Shown here: piece after piece, positions 12,454 to 24,400 of the stretch | How the letters are laid out: every line of letters starts with the position of its first letter | Numbering within the stretch: the first letter of the stretch is position 1 | Origin: Kudoa neothunni | Taxonomy: Eukaryota > Cnidaria | Length of the DNA: 64,000 nucleotides | Direction of reading: 5' to 3' | Assembly (NCBI GenBank): GCA_964304625.1 | Contig: OZ199840.1 | Location: forward strand, 7,502,001 to 7,566,000 | Translations under genes and position numbers: made by a program | Notes under the pieces: generated by a model | Told to the model about the DNA's origin: nothing | What the model saw: only the letters and a program-made list of their open reading frames with translations | The model's database searches: none

Positions 12454-12811
12454 TTGCCATATGGCACCAAACATTAATTTAGTTTCTAAGCTCTCATTAT
12501 AATAAATATTTGTATTTATACATTTTTATTATAGATAGACTACATTAATTTACAGCGTACATTTTTCCCCCTTTCGCGCCGAATGTCGCCATATGGCAAC
12601 ATTGGAGTGCTTTCATAATTTCTCAGTGAGTATTATATTTTACAGCTGAAATATTCCATAAAAAGTTAAATTAGTGATTATTAGTTTAACTACATTTAAA
12701 AAATATATATTATAAAATGGTACATCTTTTTCACAAAAATTTGTATAGAACATATAATCTTAAAGAACTCTACTTTAGAGTAGTAGCCTAATGCTTGTTG
12801 CCATATGGCAA
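12454..12811. promoter_or_regulatory. Repeated TTGCCATATGGCAA palindromes upstream of the piggyBac transposase
   Basis: Near-identical 14-bp palindromes sit at 12454-12467, 12586-12599 and 12798-12811. The first two are preceded by the same GCGCCGAATGT text, 132 bp apart. Matching palindromes sit subterminally at 10881-10894 and 14704-14717. The end copies are probably transposase-binding sites. The copies just ahead of the transposase frame suggest self-regulation by the transposase, but that is inference. Confidence 0.5.
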
Positions 12812-14580
12812 AATTCAACCCACGTACCGTTTTTCAGGGTCAACATTGCGATGGATGCAGATTTAGTGAAAAAGATCAATGTTGATGGTAAAATTGTTGA
12901 GGAATTAATATTACTCCCAGATGCTGATAAACCTGACGCCGAAAATATATCTGATAATGAAAGCAACAACATACAGTGTGATTCGCTCTCAGATGCCAGC
13001 TCTGATAAAGAAGAATACAATAGTGATCGGCCTAATTACGTGAAAAACGCGTCAAATATAATTGAATAAAGTTTTTTTTGTCAAGCATGGAATTTAAAAT
13101 GGAACCAATTTTGGATCCTTATTTATATTTCAACAGATGGTTTACAGATGGATTGTTTGAATTTATATGCAAAGAAACTAATAATTATGCCATAGAAAAC
13201 AATTCAAATTTTAGAACTACAACAAACGAAACAAAATTATACGTTGGGATGCTTATACGTATGTCAATAATAAAATTACCACGAATAAGAAACTATTGGT
13301 GTAATGAACTTAATTGTAGCTCGATATCAGAAAAAATGCCCAGAGATCGATTTGAGTCAATCCAAAGATATATACATTTTTGCGATAATAATGAACTAGT
13401 GACCTCTAGAACCTGTAAAGAATACGACCGTTTCTTTAAAGTGAGACCCTTGCTAAATATGATATGGGAAGAATGCCTAAAAATTGGGCCCGAATACAAC
13501 CAGTAACCAGTAAGTGGATGAGCAGATGATACCATTTAAAGGTAAGTTTGGTCTCAAGAGATACTTGCCCTCGAAATCTACAAAATATGGCCCTAAGATT
13601 TTCACTAGAAATGGCTTTGGTGGTATAGCGCACGGCTTCATTTTTGAAGATGGGGATTTTAAATACGATGGTGAAAGTTCTGGTTTTCGCTCCTCTGAAA
13701 TCGTATTAAAATTGGCAGGATCCATAAAGATCGGAAACAAACATCATTTTTATTATGATAATTAGTTTTTCACGCTATCACCGCATTCAATTCTACTGAA
13801 GATGGGCCATCATTGAACTGGTACAATAATACCGAATCGTCTTCGAAATTGTTCCATTAGTGATGATAAGACGTTCAGAAAGCTAAAAAGAGGAAGTTAT
13901 GAATATGCTTTACATTTTGACGGTTGTTATAAAACAAACATTGTATGTTGGTTAGATGGGTCAGCTGTAACAATGACATCAACGGCTCATTCTATTTTCC
14001 CCTTGAGCTCTATTGATAGATATGATCGAATGGCAAAGAAGGTTATAAAAATTGACTGCCCCAATATAATTAAAATGAATAACCAAAATATGGGCGGTGT
14101 AGACTTTTTCGACATGTTAATAGCTCTGTATAGAACTTGACTACAAGTCCAAAAAGTGGTACAAGAGAATATTCTTGTAGGAGATAAACCTATGCATCCT
14201 TAACGTATGGCTCTTGTATAAACGCCAATGTTCTTTACACGAAATCCCAACAAGGAAACGCTTGTGTTTGTTAGATTTCAATGTTTCGGTGGGTGAGCGA
14301 TTGATGCGTGAGAATCAAGTGGTAAGTGTTGCGAGTAAAAGGAGGAGGCCAACCACATCAGGTATCACTACTATCCCTACGTCCAGTAGAATCTACAATC
14401 TACCAGAATCAAAAATAAATGCTATTGTAAGTTTCGACTAAATTTCCCACATACCTTCATGCACATCAACGAAAGCTAGATGTAAATTGTGCGGAACGCA
14501 CTCTAGAGCTATGTGCATGGAATGTAAAGTTCATCTGTGCTTAAATATCAACAGAAATTTTTATTTAAATTTCCCCAAAC
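12791..14580 (+). pseudogene. piggyBac transposase, broken
   Basis: An acidic N-terminal region (12851-13069, with runs such as SDASSDKEE) is followed by the piggyBac transposase core: LYFNRWFTDGLFEFICKETN, PRDRFESIQRYIHF, VDEQMIPFKGKFGLKRYLPS (first catalytic Asp), HHFYYDN, and NQNMGGVDFFDMLIALYRT. A C-terminal cysteine-rich segment near 14480-14560 contains CKLCG, CMEC and HLCL, like the piggyBac RING-type tail. The frame ends early at 13,069, again near 13,505 and 13,765, and the C-terminal pieces lie in different frames, so at least four interruptions are present. It belongs to piggyBac element A. Confidence 0.9.
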
Positions 14581-15037
14581 AGAATTAGAAATATTTATTG
14601 TGATAAAAAGTGTCCAATGTGTGTAATTTGGAGCGCAAAGAAGTTTTCCTCATCTTCTGCGCGTGCGTGTTATTGTTTTTAGGATTTATGTTGTCTCCGA
14701 AGGTTGCCAAATGGCAACATTTAATTAGATATGGTCCTAATTAATTATTGCCAAAATTTTTATATATGTTGATATTGCTAAAAAAATAAATTATTACAGT
14801 TTGATTTTCAGGCATGAAAGGGTTAAAGAGAATCTATACATAATAAGGTTTTGTACTGATCGGTGAGAATACAACCTGTTTATTATTCCGAAAGTATTGC
14901 ATTATTTTGCATGTTATTAGCATAAAAAATTTCAAAATCTTCACCATTTTTTTATTATAAATAAGGTGGAATTATTAAATAAACTTGTTGAGAAACTAAC
15001 TCTGAATATTCTTTGAGTAATTCATAAAACAACCTGT

Positions 15038-15077
15038 TGTTGTCGTATGGCGGCAATATTAGGTTTTAAAGGGTTAA
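15038..15077. mobile_element. Extra piggyBac-like right terminus
   Basis: A degenerate copy of the same palindrome (around TCGTATGGCGGCAATATT) is followed by GGTTTTAAAGGG and then TTAA. Read inverted this is TTAACCCTTTAAAACC, a typical piggyBac end. It lies 251 bp outside the right end of element A and has no obvious left partner. It may be a solo end of an older relative. Confidence 0.45.
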
Positions 15078-15451
15078 TAATTAATGGATGAATGAAATGA
15101 TCTCCTTGGAGACACTTGATTGGTCTAATTACATATTGATCCGCAGATATTTTATTGTTTTCATAATTAATCGACAATTAAAGTTTTTGTTGCATAATAC
15201 GTTGTTTGTCAAAAATTCAATCAAATATTTTTGTCTATTTTTTCAACGTCAATATGAATCTGGAATCGTCTGAGATTAGGATAAAAATTGCGCATCTTAA
15301 CTATGCAATAACAGCGAATACAATAGGACTGGTTTCTAATATTAAGTCAGCACATCCCTTCATTGTATCAATTATTTAATCAATCACCTTAACCCATAAA
15401 GTATTCAAAATAATGATACCGAGTAATTTTGATATGCAAAGATGTAGTATC

Positions 15452-18400
15452 ATTCGTCCAACAAAAGATCTGAGGACCGTGCAATCGGAGATCAACGATA
15501 CACGACGAAACTAAATGACATGTATTGCGGCTCAGCTGTTGACGATACCTCTAGAAAGCAGAATGAAATAATTGAACAATTAATCAAGACTGTAACTTCG
15601 GGCAGTATAACCCTGAACCAAAAATTGAAACAACTGCATCGTGTGGATAACTATTTGATGAGTTGTACAGTATGATTGTCATCTTTATTTTTACAGCTAC
15701 AATTAATTTGAGAACTATTTTTAATCTCTGAATATTTACATTATATTGGATTTTATATAGATTATTTATTTGGAAAAACACACAGATCGAATATGTAATA
15801 TATTTTTCCCAACATTATACAGTATATTAGCCACCGCAATGTAACAATAAAAGAATTTTTGGCTGTATTCATAATCCATGTTCTATGAAGGGCGAAGCCA
15901 TTGCATTCAAAATATATGGAAGCGCTTAAATCCATTACTAAAAGCTTATGCTTGAAAACCAACTACAGCAGGTATATTACTATTATACAGTATAGGACGG
16001 ATTTGTGATATTTCAATGTGGTTCGATTCAAAAACTGTTCTTTATACAAATTTTGTATGTAGTGGGTTTTTGGAAAATAGACTCCTCAAAAGTGGCGCTA
16101 CCCATCCCAACAAAATTGTTTGGAATATGATATTTGATACGTTAATTGAGGTAATTGATGTGTGTAAAAAATGGTGCTCCCCAATTAATACGACACTCCG
16201 CGCGTAAATAGATATTGGATAATTATATCGATAATAAACGTTCAATATCAATTTCATTGGTATCTAATTGCTTTTGTTAATTTACCAATTATAATTTATT
16301 ATTCTTAGAATAATGTGGCATTGTTATGTACAACAATTGCTAGATTAATCAACAATGATAAAGGTGCTCGCTCTGTCGCTGTTATATTATTGTTATTGTT
16401 TGTGTTTAGATAGAGTAATTAAAATCTACAATGTATTAGTATTATTTTTGGAATTGGATCCTTCTCCATTTGCGCATAAGTTTATTGTATGTTTATTTGT
16501 GTGTCAGATTAGTGATGGCAGCTATTTTCATCTCAATTTTTAGAATTATGCTGACGTCTCTATGAAGTTGTATTCGATGGAAATCATAAGAAAATCAAAT
16601 AACAACGAATTAAAGATTCTTATTCGAAGTAAATTTACAAACTACCATCCATTCTATTAATTACTATGATTCAAATATCTAATCGATGTCCTGTTTAGAA
16701 TTCGTTTGGAAAATGTCTCTCTTTTTCAGCAATTACAGTGAATTTATCTCCTGTTCCATTGTCCAACTTTATAATGACTCTTTGAATAATTTTCACAAAT
16801 ACCACAATACTGATTTATTCGAGTATCCATTGTTACCGCCAAGAGTGTTAATTATCCCTTAATAGGCTATTGTTGGTGTTTATCGATTCAATAAATGCTA
16901 ATGGGAATGCCGTGTTTTTAGACACGATTTATCAGGTACCCAATTAAGTTGGTGCAAAAACGTGAACCCAATTAAATTCTGTTGTTGTCTAGTGTTTGCT
17001 AACTGTATTGGATTTCATTTACAATCGAGTCGGCTATCCCGGAGAATTAGGCAACAAACATTCACTCCTATATCGCCGTATCTATAATTGCTAAATTTGG
17101 TCGAGTCTTAATGGGGCATATGGTTGCTTATAGACTTAAAATTGCTGAACAGTGTGCTTGGTTTCAGTTCTATTGGAGTCATGTGTCATGGACCGTTTTT
17201 TAATAATTTCTTCAATATTGATGATTCACTAAAGTGCTACGACTCTTCTGAGCTGGATCCCCACATTCTGTTAGCATACATGCAAGCTTGTAATAAGGTA
17301 GTAATTAAAGACTGTGGCTGTTTTCTATATTATGCGTAGATGTGCGCAATATTTCCGCATTACTTTTACTCCCTCAATATTATGGATATGCATGCATATA
17401 ATGCATGCTTCAATTTGATAACATCTCAAAATGTATGAATTATTTTATTGCAATTGGCGTTAATGCATTCCGCGCCGTTTTGCAAGCACTTTTAATACAC
17501 TTGCTGGCCTTTTTAAGGATACAACTTTTAATACATGCGTTGATTTGTTTGATAATTCTACTTCCAATCCATTCGCTAGCTTTTTTAAGGATTCTACCTT
17601 TAACACACTCGCAAGCCTGTTTGAGAATTATATTTTAATGCACTCACTGACTTTTTTCAGGAATTTACGTATTATTATTATTAAGAGTGTTTTAAAATAT
17701 AATACTCACATCTTAATCTGTAAATAATCTAATGATGGCCATTTAGTTAGATTGGGTGCGCATTTATTCGTCGCGCGTGTATTTCTTGCATAGTTTCTGC
17801 AATGATAATTTTCACTCAGTGTCACTATAGTGAATATGTTTTTGTAGAGTGTTAAGGATGAAATGTTCCAGCTCACCGCCGTCCTCTTCATTGACAACAA
17901 TCATAGTGCCATTAAATTTCTAAAGTTGGTTTGATTTTTGGGGCCGTTTTAACTATACTCATGATAGAAAATTGATGAGTTTAATCATTTGTGATGAGTA
18001 CTTTGTAAACAATCAGCTGGGCCTCTTTGAAGAGGTTATACCAAAACTGGAAGTGTATTTCCAGGTGTTCAGCAAATTCTACACTGCAGGCGACACATTC
18101 TCAGTTTTAGTGAGACCTTCTTTGTGTTCCCATCAAAACATCAACAATTTTAGATCTATTCACAATTTGTTTCCCATATCATTGATTATTTCCAACTGAA
18201 ATCTTTTCAGCTGTGGTCAACTATCAACGATGATTTGTACCAAGAAATAATTACTTACTTGATTGGATCCTCAAATTTTTTCGAGTAAGTTTCTCATTGT
18301 AAAAATATTTGTATAGGCTCACCCCTAACCAAATAGCACGGATACATTATGTCGACTGAACACCTTTTTTGGCGAAATGATATGTCTTGAAGATGTGGTT

Positions 18401-21400
18401 TTTGAGACAGCGTAATTTATCTGCTGAAATCGGCTCCTTATTCTCGTGTTAATCGTACGGCATAGATTACAACTGTTACATTGGTATAACGATAAGATAT
18501 TGAATGTTGTGAAAGTTGATCGTCAACTCATCCAGCTTCCGCTTTGGACAAATGGAATTTTAATACTCCTCAATAAAAACAACTTTGACTGTGAACACCA
18601 TGAGTTTTTACTGTCATTGTTGTTGAGTATTTTGAAACTTCGACCTACTCTTAAACAGAATTATTATCTAAAGTAGTTGTATTATTTTTGTTGATGTTTA
18701 AACTAATTTTTTACTATCATTTGTAGGCTTTTCGATGAGATGATTGCGTCTTTTGTTTTTGAAAGTGCTTATATTAGCGAGTTGGCTACAGAAATTATCT
18801 CATTTATTCCTCTTCCAATAATTTGGAAGTAGTTCTTTAGCCCCCAGCCTCACTCAAATTTAACCTCTAATGGATTGAATTTCGTTGGGTTTGTGAAGTC
18901 ATTTTAATGATTGAACATTTCAAAATAGATTTTAAATTTAGTCATTTTATCCTGAATTTCTTTTAAATTATTAAAATTAATTTTTTTATAATATCATAGA
19001 GAAATGAATTTTTTGAACTTTAAACTACCAACGATATTCTTTTAATGGAGCGCCTTATGGTGATCCAATAAGGGTTAAATGTGCTTGAGGTTTAAGCGTA
19101 TTATGTTATCTATGAATTGTAGAGCTGTGCACACTCACCAACATGTCGATGAGACTATAATCAGCCTGCGGAACAAAATCCTCAGAAAAACCTCCATTGT
19201 TCTACAGACTAAATACCTCAAAACAGTGGTATATAAAGCGACTGGATTAAGGTAGTTTCATGCGTTAATGTTGTAAGACTATTTCTCATGTCATGTGTGA
19301 TTAAAAAAATAATTATATTATTGGCGGTTATGATAACCACGATAATTGTGACTATAATTAACCTCCACGCCATTTAAGGAATTTAAAATTTATTATATAT
19401 TATTAGATCCACATGACTAATAAGATTTACTTTTTTTTAATTTAACGATTGACGTGATGTATATACGTGTGAATGGAACGTAGCGTTTTTAGCTACATTT
19501 CATTTTTGGCATCTAGATTGTGCCAAAAATCATGTGGAGTTAAATGTATTTTTACTAACACTACCAAACAAATTTTTTAAACTTAATTTTTAATATTAAA
19601 TTTGTAATAATTTTTTTATAGTAATTTCAATTATGCTCCTGAAATGTTTGCGGACGATTCCGACCCAAACGAGTTTATCAAAAATGTATGTATTTTTTGT
19701 TTATTGTTTTGTATTTGTAGTACTCTACATTAGCATGTGAATCCTACCAAGTTTGAAGCTTTCATTATTTATCTGTGGAAAAATGTTGCTCCTATTTTCA
19801 ACCATCAAGGAATCAGCGATTTTATTCCCCGCATGCTTAACAACATCGAAAGTACTTTTTCAGTTTAGCATTTTTTTAATCAATTTGAGTCTATTTATTG
19901 TTAAGTCGTAATTTGAAGAAAATGTAGATAATGACCCCGTATGTCACATATTAATTTTATTATTTTAATAGTTAGACTGAATAATTATAAGCTATCAGAA
20001 AATGCGTTTTTTTAATCTTATAATTATCTAGATTTACTATTGAAGTGGATCAAAAAGAAAAACTCATCACCTGAAATTTGTATTTTATATTTTTATGTTA
20101 AAACACTAGTCAACCACGTAGATTTCCATCTTTGTATTGTTATCCAAACGATCGATTTCATGGAGCGAATATCTCAAAATATTAAGTTTGAGTCATTCAC
20201 GTTAGATTATATGTCCAAGGTATTTTATAGCCTATTGTTTCGACTATGGGTTTACATTCTTTTCTTTTATTATACCTTATTGTATATTCTTGATTGGTGA
20301 ATTTATTTTTTCATTTTCTAGTTGTTTGAAAAAGTAAGTGGAGAAGCTCTGCACCATATTGTGGATAGTTGGCTCGATAAAAATCGAAAATACTTGTTTA
20401 TCTTATGCATACGCTACATGCTACACAAGAACGCGTTTTACTACTTTTCATGTTTAATTGAGAATGGCAGCAATTTGGATAGTGTTGAGCAAACCCAATC
20501 CTGTTCTCAGATCACTTGTGCTAGCAGCAATGACAAAGATCTACCATCTACTGGCTCATCAATCATTTCAAAACCTTCAACTTCTAGCTCCAGTTCCCAC
20601 ACCATTATCCTCAAAGACCAAACCATACATGAATTTGCTGCGATGCTTTTGAATAGTCTTATCAGTGTTAGTGACTCTGAATGTTTGGAAGAGTTGTTGG
20701 TTTTTCTCGAACCCAACTATCATCGTCATACGGCATCCAATCTTTCGCGCATTCTGCGACTGATCAATGAAGACAAGTAATTTTTTACTCGACTTTATTG
20801 CTGGGCAATCTTAAAATAATTCCTACGAATATCTCGTGAATTAATGAATGGTTGCAACATTTCCCTATAATATCCTTCCGCGCTCTATCGTTTTAGGATT
20901 TTATTTTTAATGTCAATTTTAATACGGAGCGATTGTACATAATATGACGAAAGGCAATGATTGCTATGTTGAGTTTAACATTAAACGATGTTTGTTTTCC
21001 GCCAGTTATAAATCTGTTTGTTAGATGTAATCTATGAAATTAATTTAATTATATTCTATAGGTTAATTAGTAGAATTATTTTAAGATAATTGAGGTTCGT
21101 TTTGTATACAATTCCTAAATCGACTAATTTTTTAAATTTATTCTTCCAAATATCGTGTATTGTGTCCATGAGTTCAAATTAAATTATAGGGGTTTTCGAG
21201 CTTTAACGACAACTACCTATTTTTTAGGCTAAAAACTGGGTAAATTTTTTTTTCGAATAGTACAAATAAAAAAACAAAATTGTAAGTTATTGTAATATTT
21301 ATAGCAACGATTATATGTTCTCATTATTCTGAGATTACTTCTCTTCTGAGGCATTTCGCAACGTATCTTAGCAACTCCTTATAGTACCCAGAACAATCAT

Positions 21401-24400
21401 CTGAGGCAACAGTATGGGAACCGTCATCAATTAATTTTAAAAGATCTGGCTCCTTTTTGGCTTCACCCCGGTCGCCACTATTCTTCCATTTGCTGAACAC
21501 ATTTTCATTAGGGTTGAAGAATGGGGAAGTAAGGAGATAAATACATCAAGGACAATTGTAATGTTTGTATGACTTCTTCAAGTCCTCGATAATGGTGTAT
21601 CCTCGCGTTATCTAGAATAAAGCAAAGATCTTCTGCCCCATTCGTTTGACATTAACTTGAAAGCTTTATAAGAAAAACTTTAAAGTCCTCCCCATTGACT
21701 GACCGATGATTAGTTTTATAAAAAATCATCCTGTCCTTATTCATTGATGTTGTTACTGATATATTTCTTGTTCTAACACCGGGAACAGAAATATATGCAG
21801 ATGTCCCTGCGAAGGAACGACCAAACATTGTCCTACTTGAGACACTGAATCCAGCTTCGTCAATAAAGACAAAGTTTTGTATTATACTTTTGAGCATAAA
21901 CAAGACGTTGGTCCAAGGTGCTATCACAATTTCTCCTTTGGGGGACAATTGTTACTGTTTTTAGCGAGTAATCGAATTCGTCTAGACACCCATTAATAAT
22001 ACTCACACTAACATTCTCGCTGCATTCATCCATCGGTTAGGGGCGCAATGCTTTCAGGGTAATCCTGGCTTCTTCATCTATCCAACTTTTTGCCATTGAC
22101 GTTTGATTGTCACTAAGTTTTGTGGAATAATCTCCACCTCGTTTCTTAGATTTTACTTCCCCGCCAATTAGATTTGATGAAACAATCGTGGCGACCGTAG
22201 CTCTTTAAGTCCTACATTCTCAACAATAAAGTGCTACTGTATCCTTTTTTGCTTTGCCTAATTATCATTCGCTTTGTATCGTTTGATATTGTTTTCCTTT
22301 CATTTTTTCGGGTAGGAGGTTATTATTTGAGAATCTTTTGTGTTATCTTAGGGTTCAATCAACTAGATATTCTCAAATAATGTTAATTATTTAACCATTC
22401 ATCATATATTTAGTAATGTCAAGAGCGCCAGGATATATCAGTAACCCCTGTGGCGTCAATGCTTGACATGCTGTCGTTAATGTCTGATACGGTGTCGTTA
22501 AAGCTCGAAAAACCCTATAATTCAAACGGCAATAATTTTCAGTTTTTGTAGAAAAATTGGCGATACTGTTTTATCTCTTGTTACCATTTCCATAGAAACT
22601 TTACAATAGGCAATTATAATTGGATAATTATAAGAATAGTGAATGATATTTTTTGTGAGTTAGCTCAAGGGGTTTTTTCTGTTGAATTAGATAAATGTTA
22701 TAGAAAATGAAATTTATGAAAAATTTTTTTCTTATTCTGAAAGGTTTTTTTGAGTTTTTGTTTAAATTTAATGTTAAATCTTGAAACGCAATCGCAAAAA
22801 ATTCTGGCGGTTTGTCCTCAAAACCCATATTTGTAAATTAGAGTTTATTTTTTAAAATATATCATCGTTAATTGCTTTTGACTTTTTAGAACGATGTGGT
22901 GAGCTAGATTAACAATTATAGTTTAAAATACACATCCCAGGGATGAAATCTATACGAACCAATCAATAGCTCATTTTCTAACACTTTTACACGTACGCGC
23001 GCCGACTAAACAGATCGAATATTTTCGAAACAGATAAATATTTAAGGATCTATTCAGGCGTTTATTGTGTGGTTAGTAAGCGTTTTTCATAATTTGATAC
23101 TATAAATGGACTTTTAATGATAAACTTTGGCGTCTAGATTAGGAACTGATAATTATTATCATAAATGACGTTATTTACCGCGTGAGCTTAATACTTAATG
23201 AAACGCCGATTTATTAACGTTGTTTTTCTGTTTTTTTCTTGAAGGAATGTTTTTTATCTAAATTTTGTAGATGTCGAGAGTTTCACTGTGCATTTTTTTA
23301 CGACTTTTCCGAGTTATGCAAACAAATATTTAGTTCGTTCAAATTAAAATTTGAGGACTTCAAAATTAAGGTTGCACAAATACATGAAATTTAACCAAGC
23401 CGACTAATTTTAACGCCGATTATAGTACCCAGTTTTTTGTTACATAAAGAATGTTTTTAAAGTCGAACGAATAATTATTACTTTTTATAAATTACTAAGA
23501 ACATTGTTAGAAGATTATATAGCTTACATGTGAAGTTTGTACCTCTACAAATATTATTCTTTCAGTATTAATCACTTATTGAGTGTTCGTTTCCAAATTT
23601 ATTCGTTTGACTCTTAATCTACTATCTTTAATTATAACTACCATGAATATTCATAGAATGTGTTTAAATTTTTTCCTTCAAAATTGGTGTATTTTTTACA
23701 ATTTTATTTTGGACTTAGGTTTATATTATTTATCGAAGAATTGTTGCGATGGAGAAGTGATATGTCTGCAGATGAAGCTTCATCTTTAATATCTTCATTG
23801 GCCATCGAAAGCGAAGTGCAAAGTGAAACTGCAACGATATCAGCTCCTTCTCCTAAGAAGATAACGCTTGCTAAAAATGCCGAAAATTCTCAAAAACCAC
23901 CTTCTCATAACACCAAATCATCCAAGTTTAATCGAATCGACACAAAGTTACACCCACTGATAAACACGCTACTTGACACTAACGTATCTATTGAATTAGT
24001 GTTGCTGTTAGAAATGTACACTATGTGTTGCTTATTTAGGCTGCAAATATATTTTTGAAGTATATTGATCCGGGTTGCTTACTCGACGACTATTACCAAG
24101 AATTGGATAATCAGTTTGACCTCTGTAAAATAGATTTTAAGTCTCTTTACGAATGGCGATCCCCATCGAAAACAGAAACAACCAAGAAGATCTGGTCAAT
24201 TAAGCCATTGCAATTCGACAATATTATTTTTGAAACATGCAACCTAAAAAATAATAACGAATTAGCCAAACGAAAAAGCGGGATTCAAGAGATTCTTCTA
24301 GGATCGGCAATTAATGATTATGGAAATCCAAACAACTTTACTATTGCACATCTTCTAATGCACAAGGATATAGCCTCATCATTAGATTCTTGTCTATTGG

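Larger units (their letters stand above)
10747..14826. mobile_element. piggyBac element A with TTAA sites, interrupted by a hAT element
   Basis: TTAA tetranucleotides at 10747-10750 and 14823-14826 flank near-matching inverted ends: ACCTTTCAGGCCTGAAAATC on the left and, read on the other strand, CCCTTTCATGCCTGAAAATC on the right. Subterminal blocks also match in inverted orientation, about 105-130 bp in; each contains a 14-bp palindrome of the TTGCC..GGCAA type next to CCGAA.GTTGCC. A decayed piggyBac transposase lies between them (12.8-14.6 kb). Subtracting the nested hAT element (10,962-12,021) leaves about 3.0 kb, a normal size for the superfamily. The transposase is broken, so the element is inactive on its own. 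Confidence 0.88.

Noticed and set aside
17455-17665. CRISPR-like array
   Set aside because: The units are contiguous 36-bp tandem repeats without unique spacers, in a eukaryotic gene.
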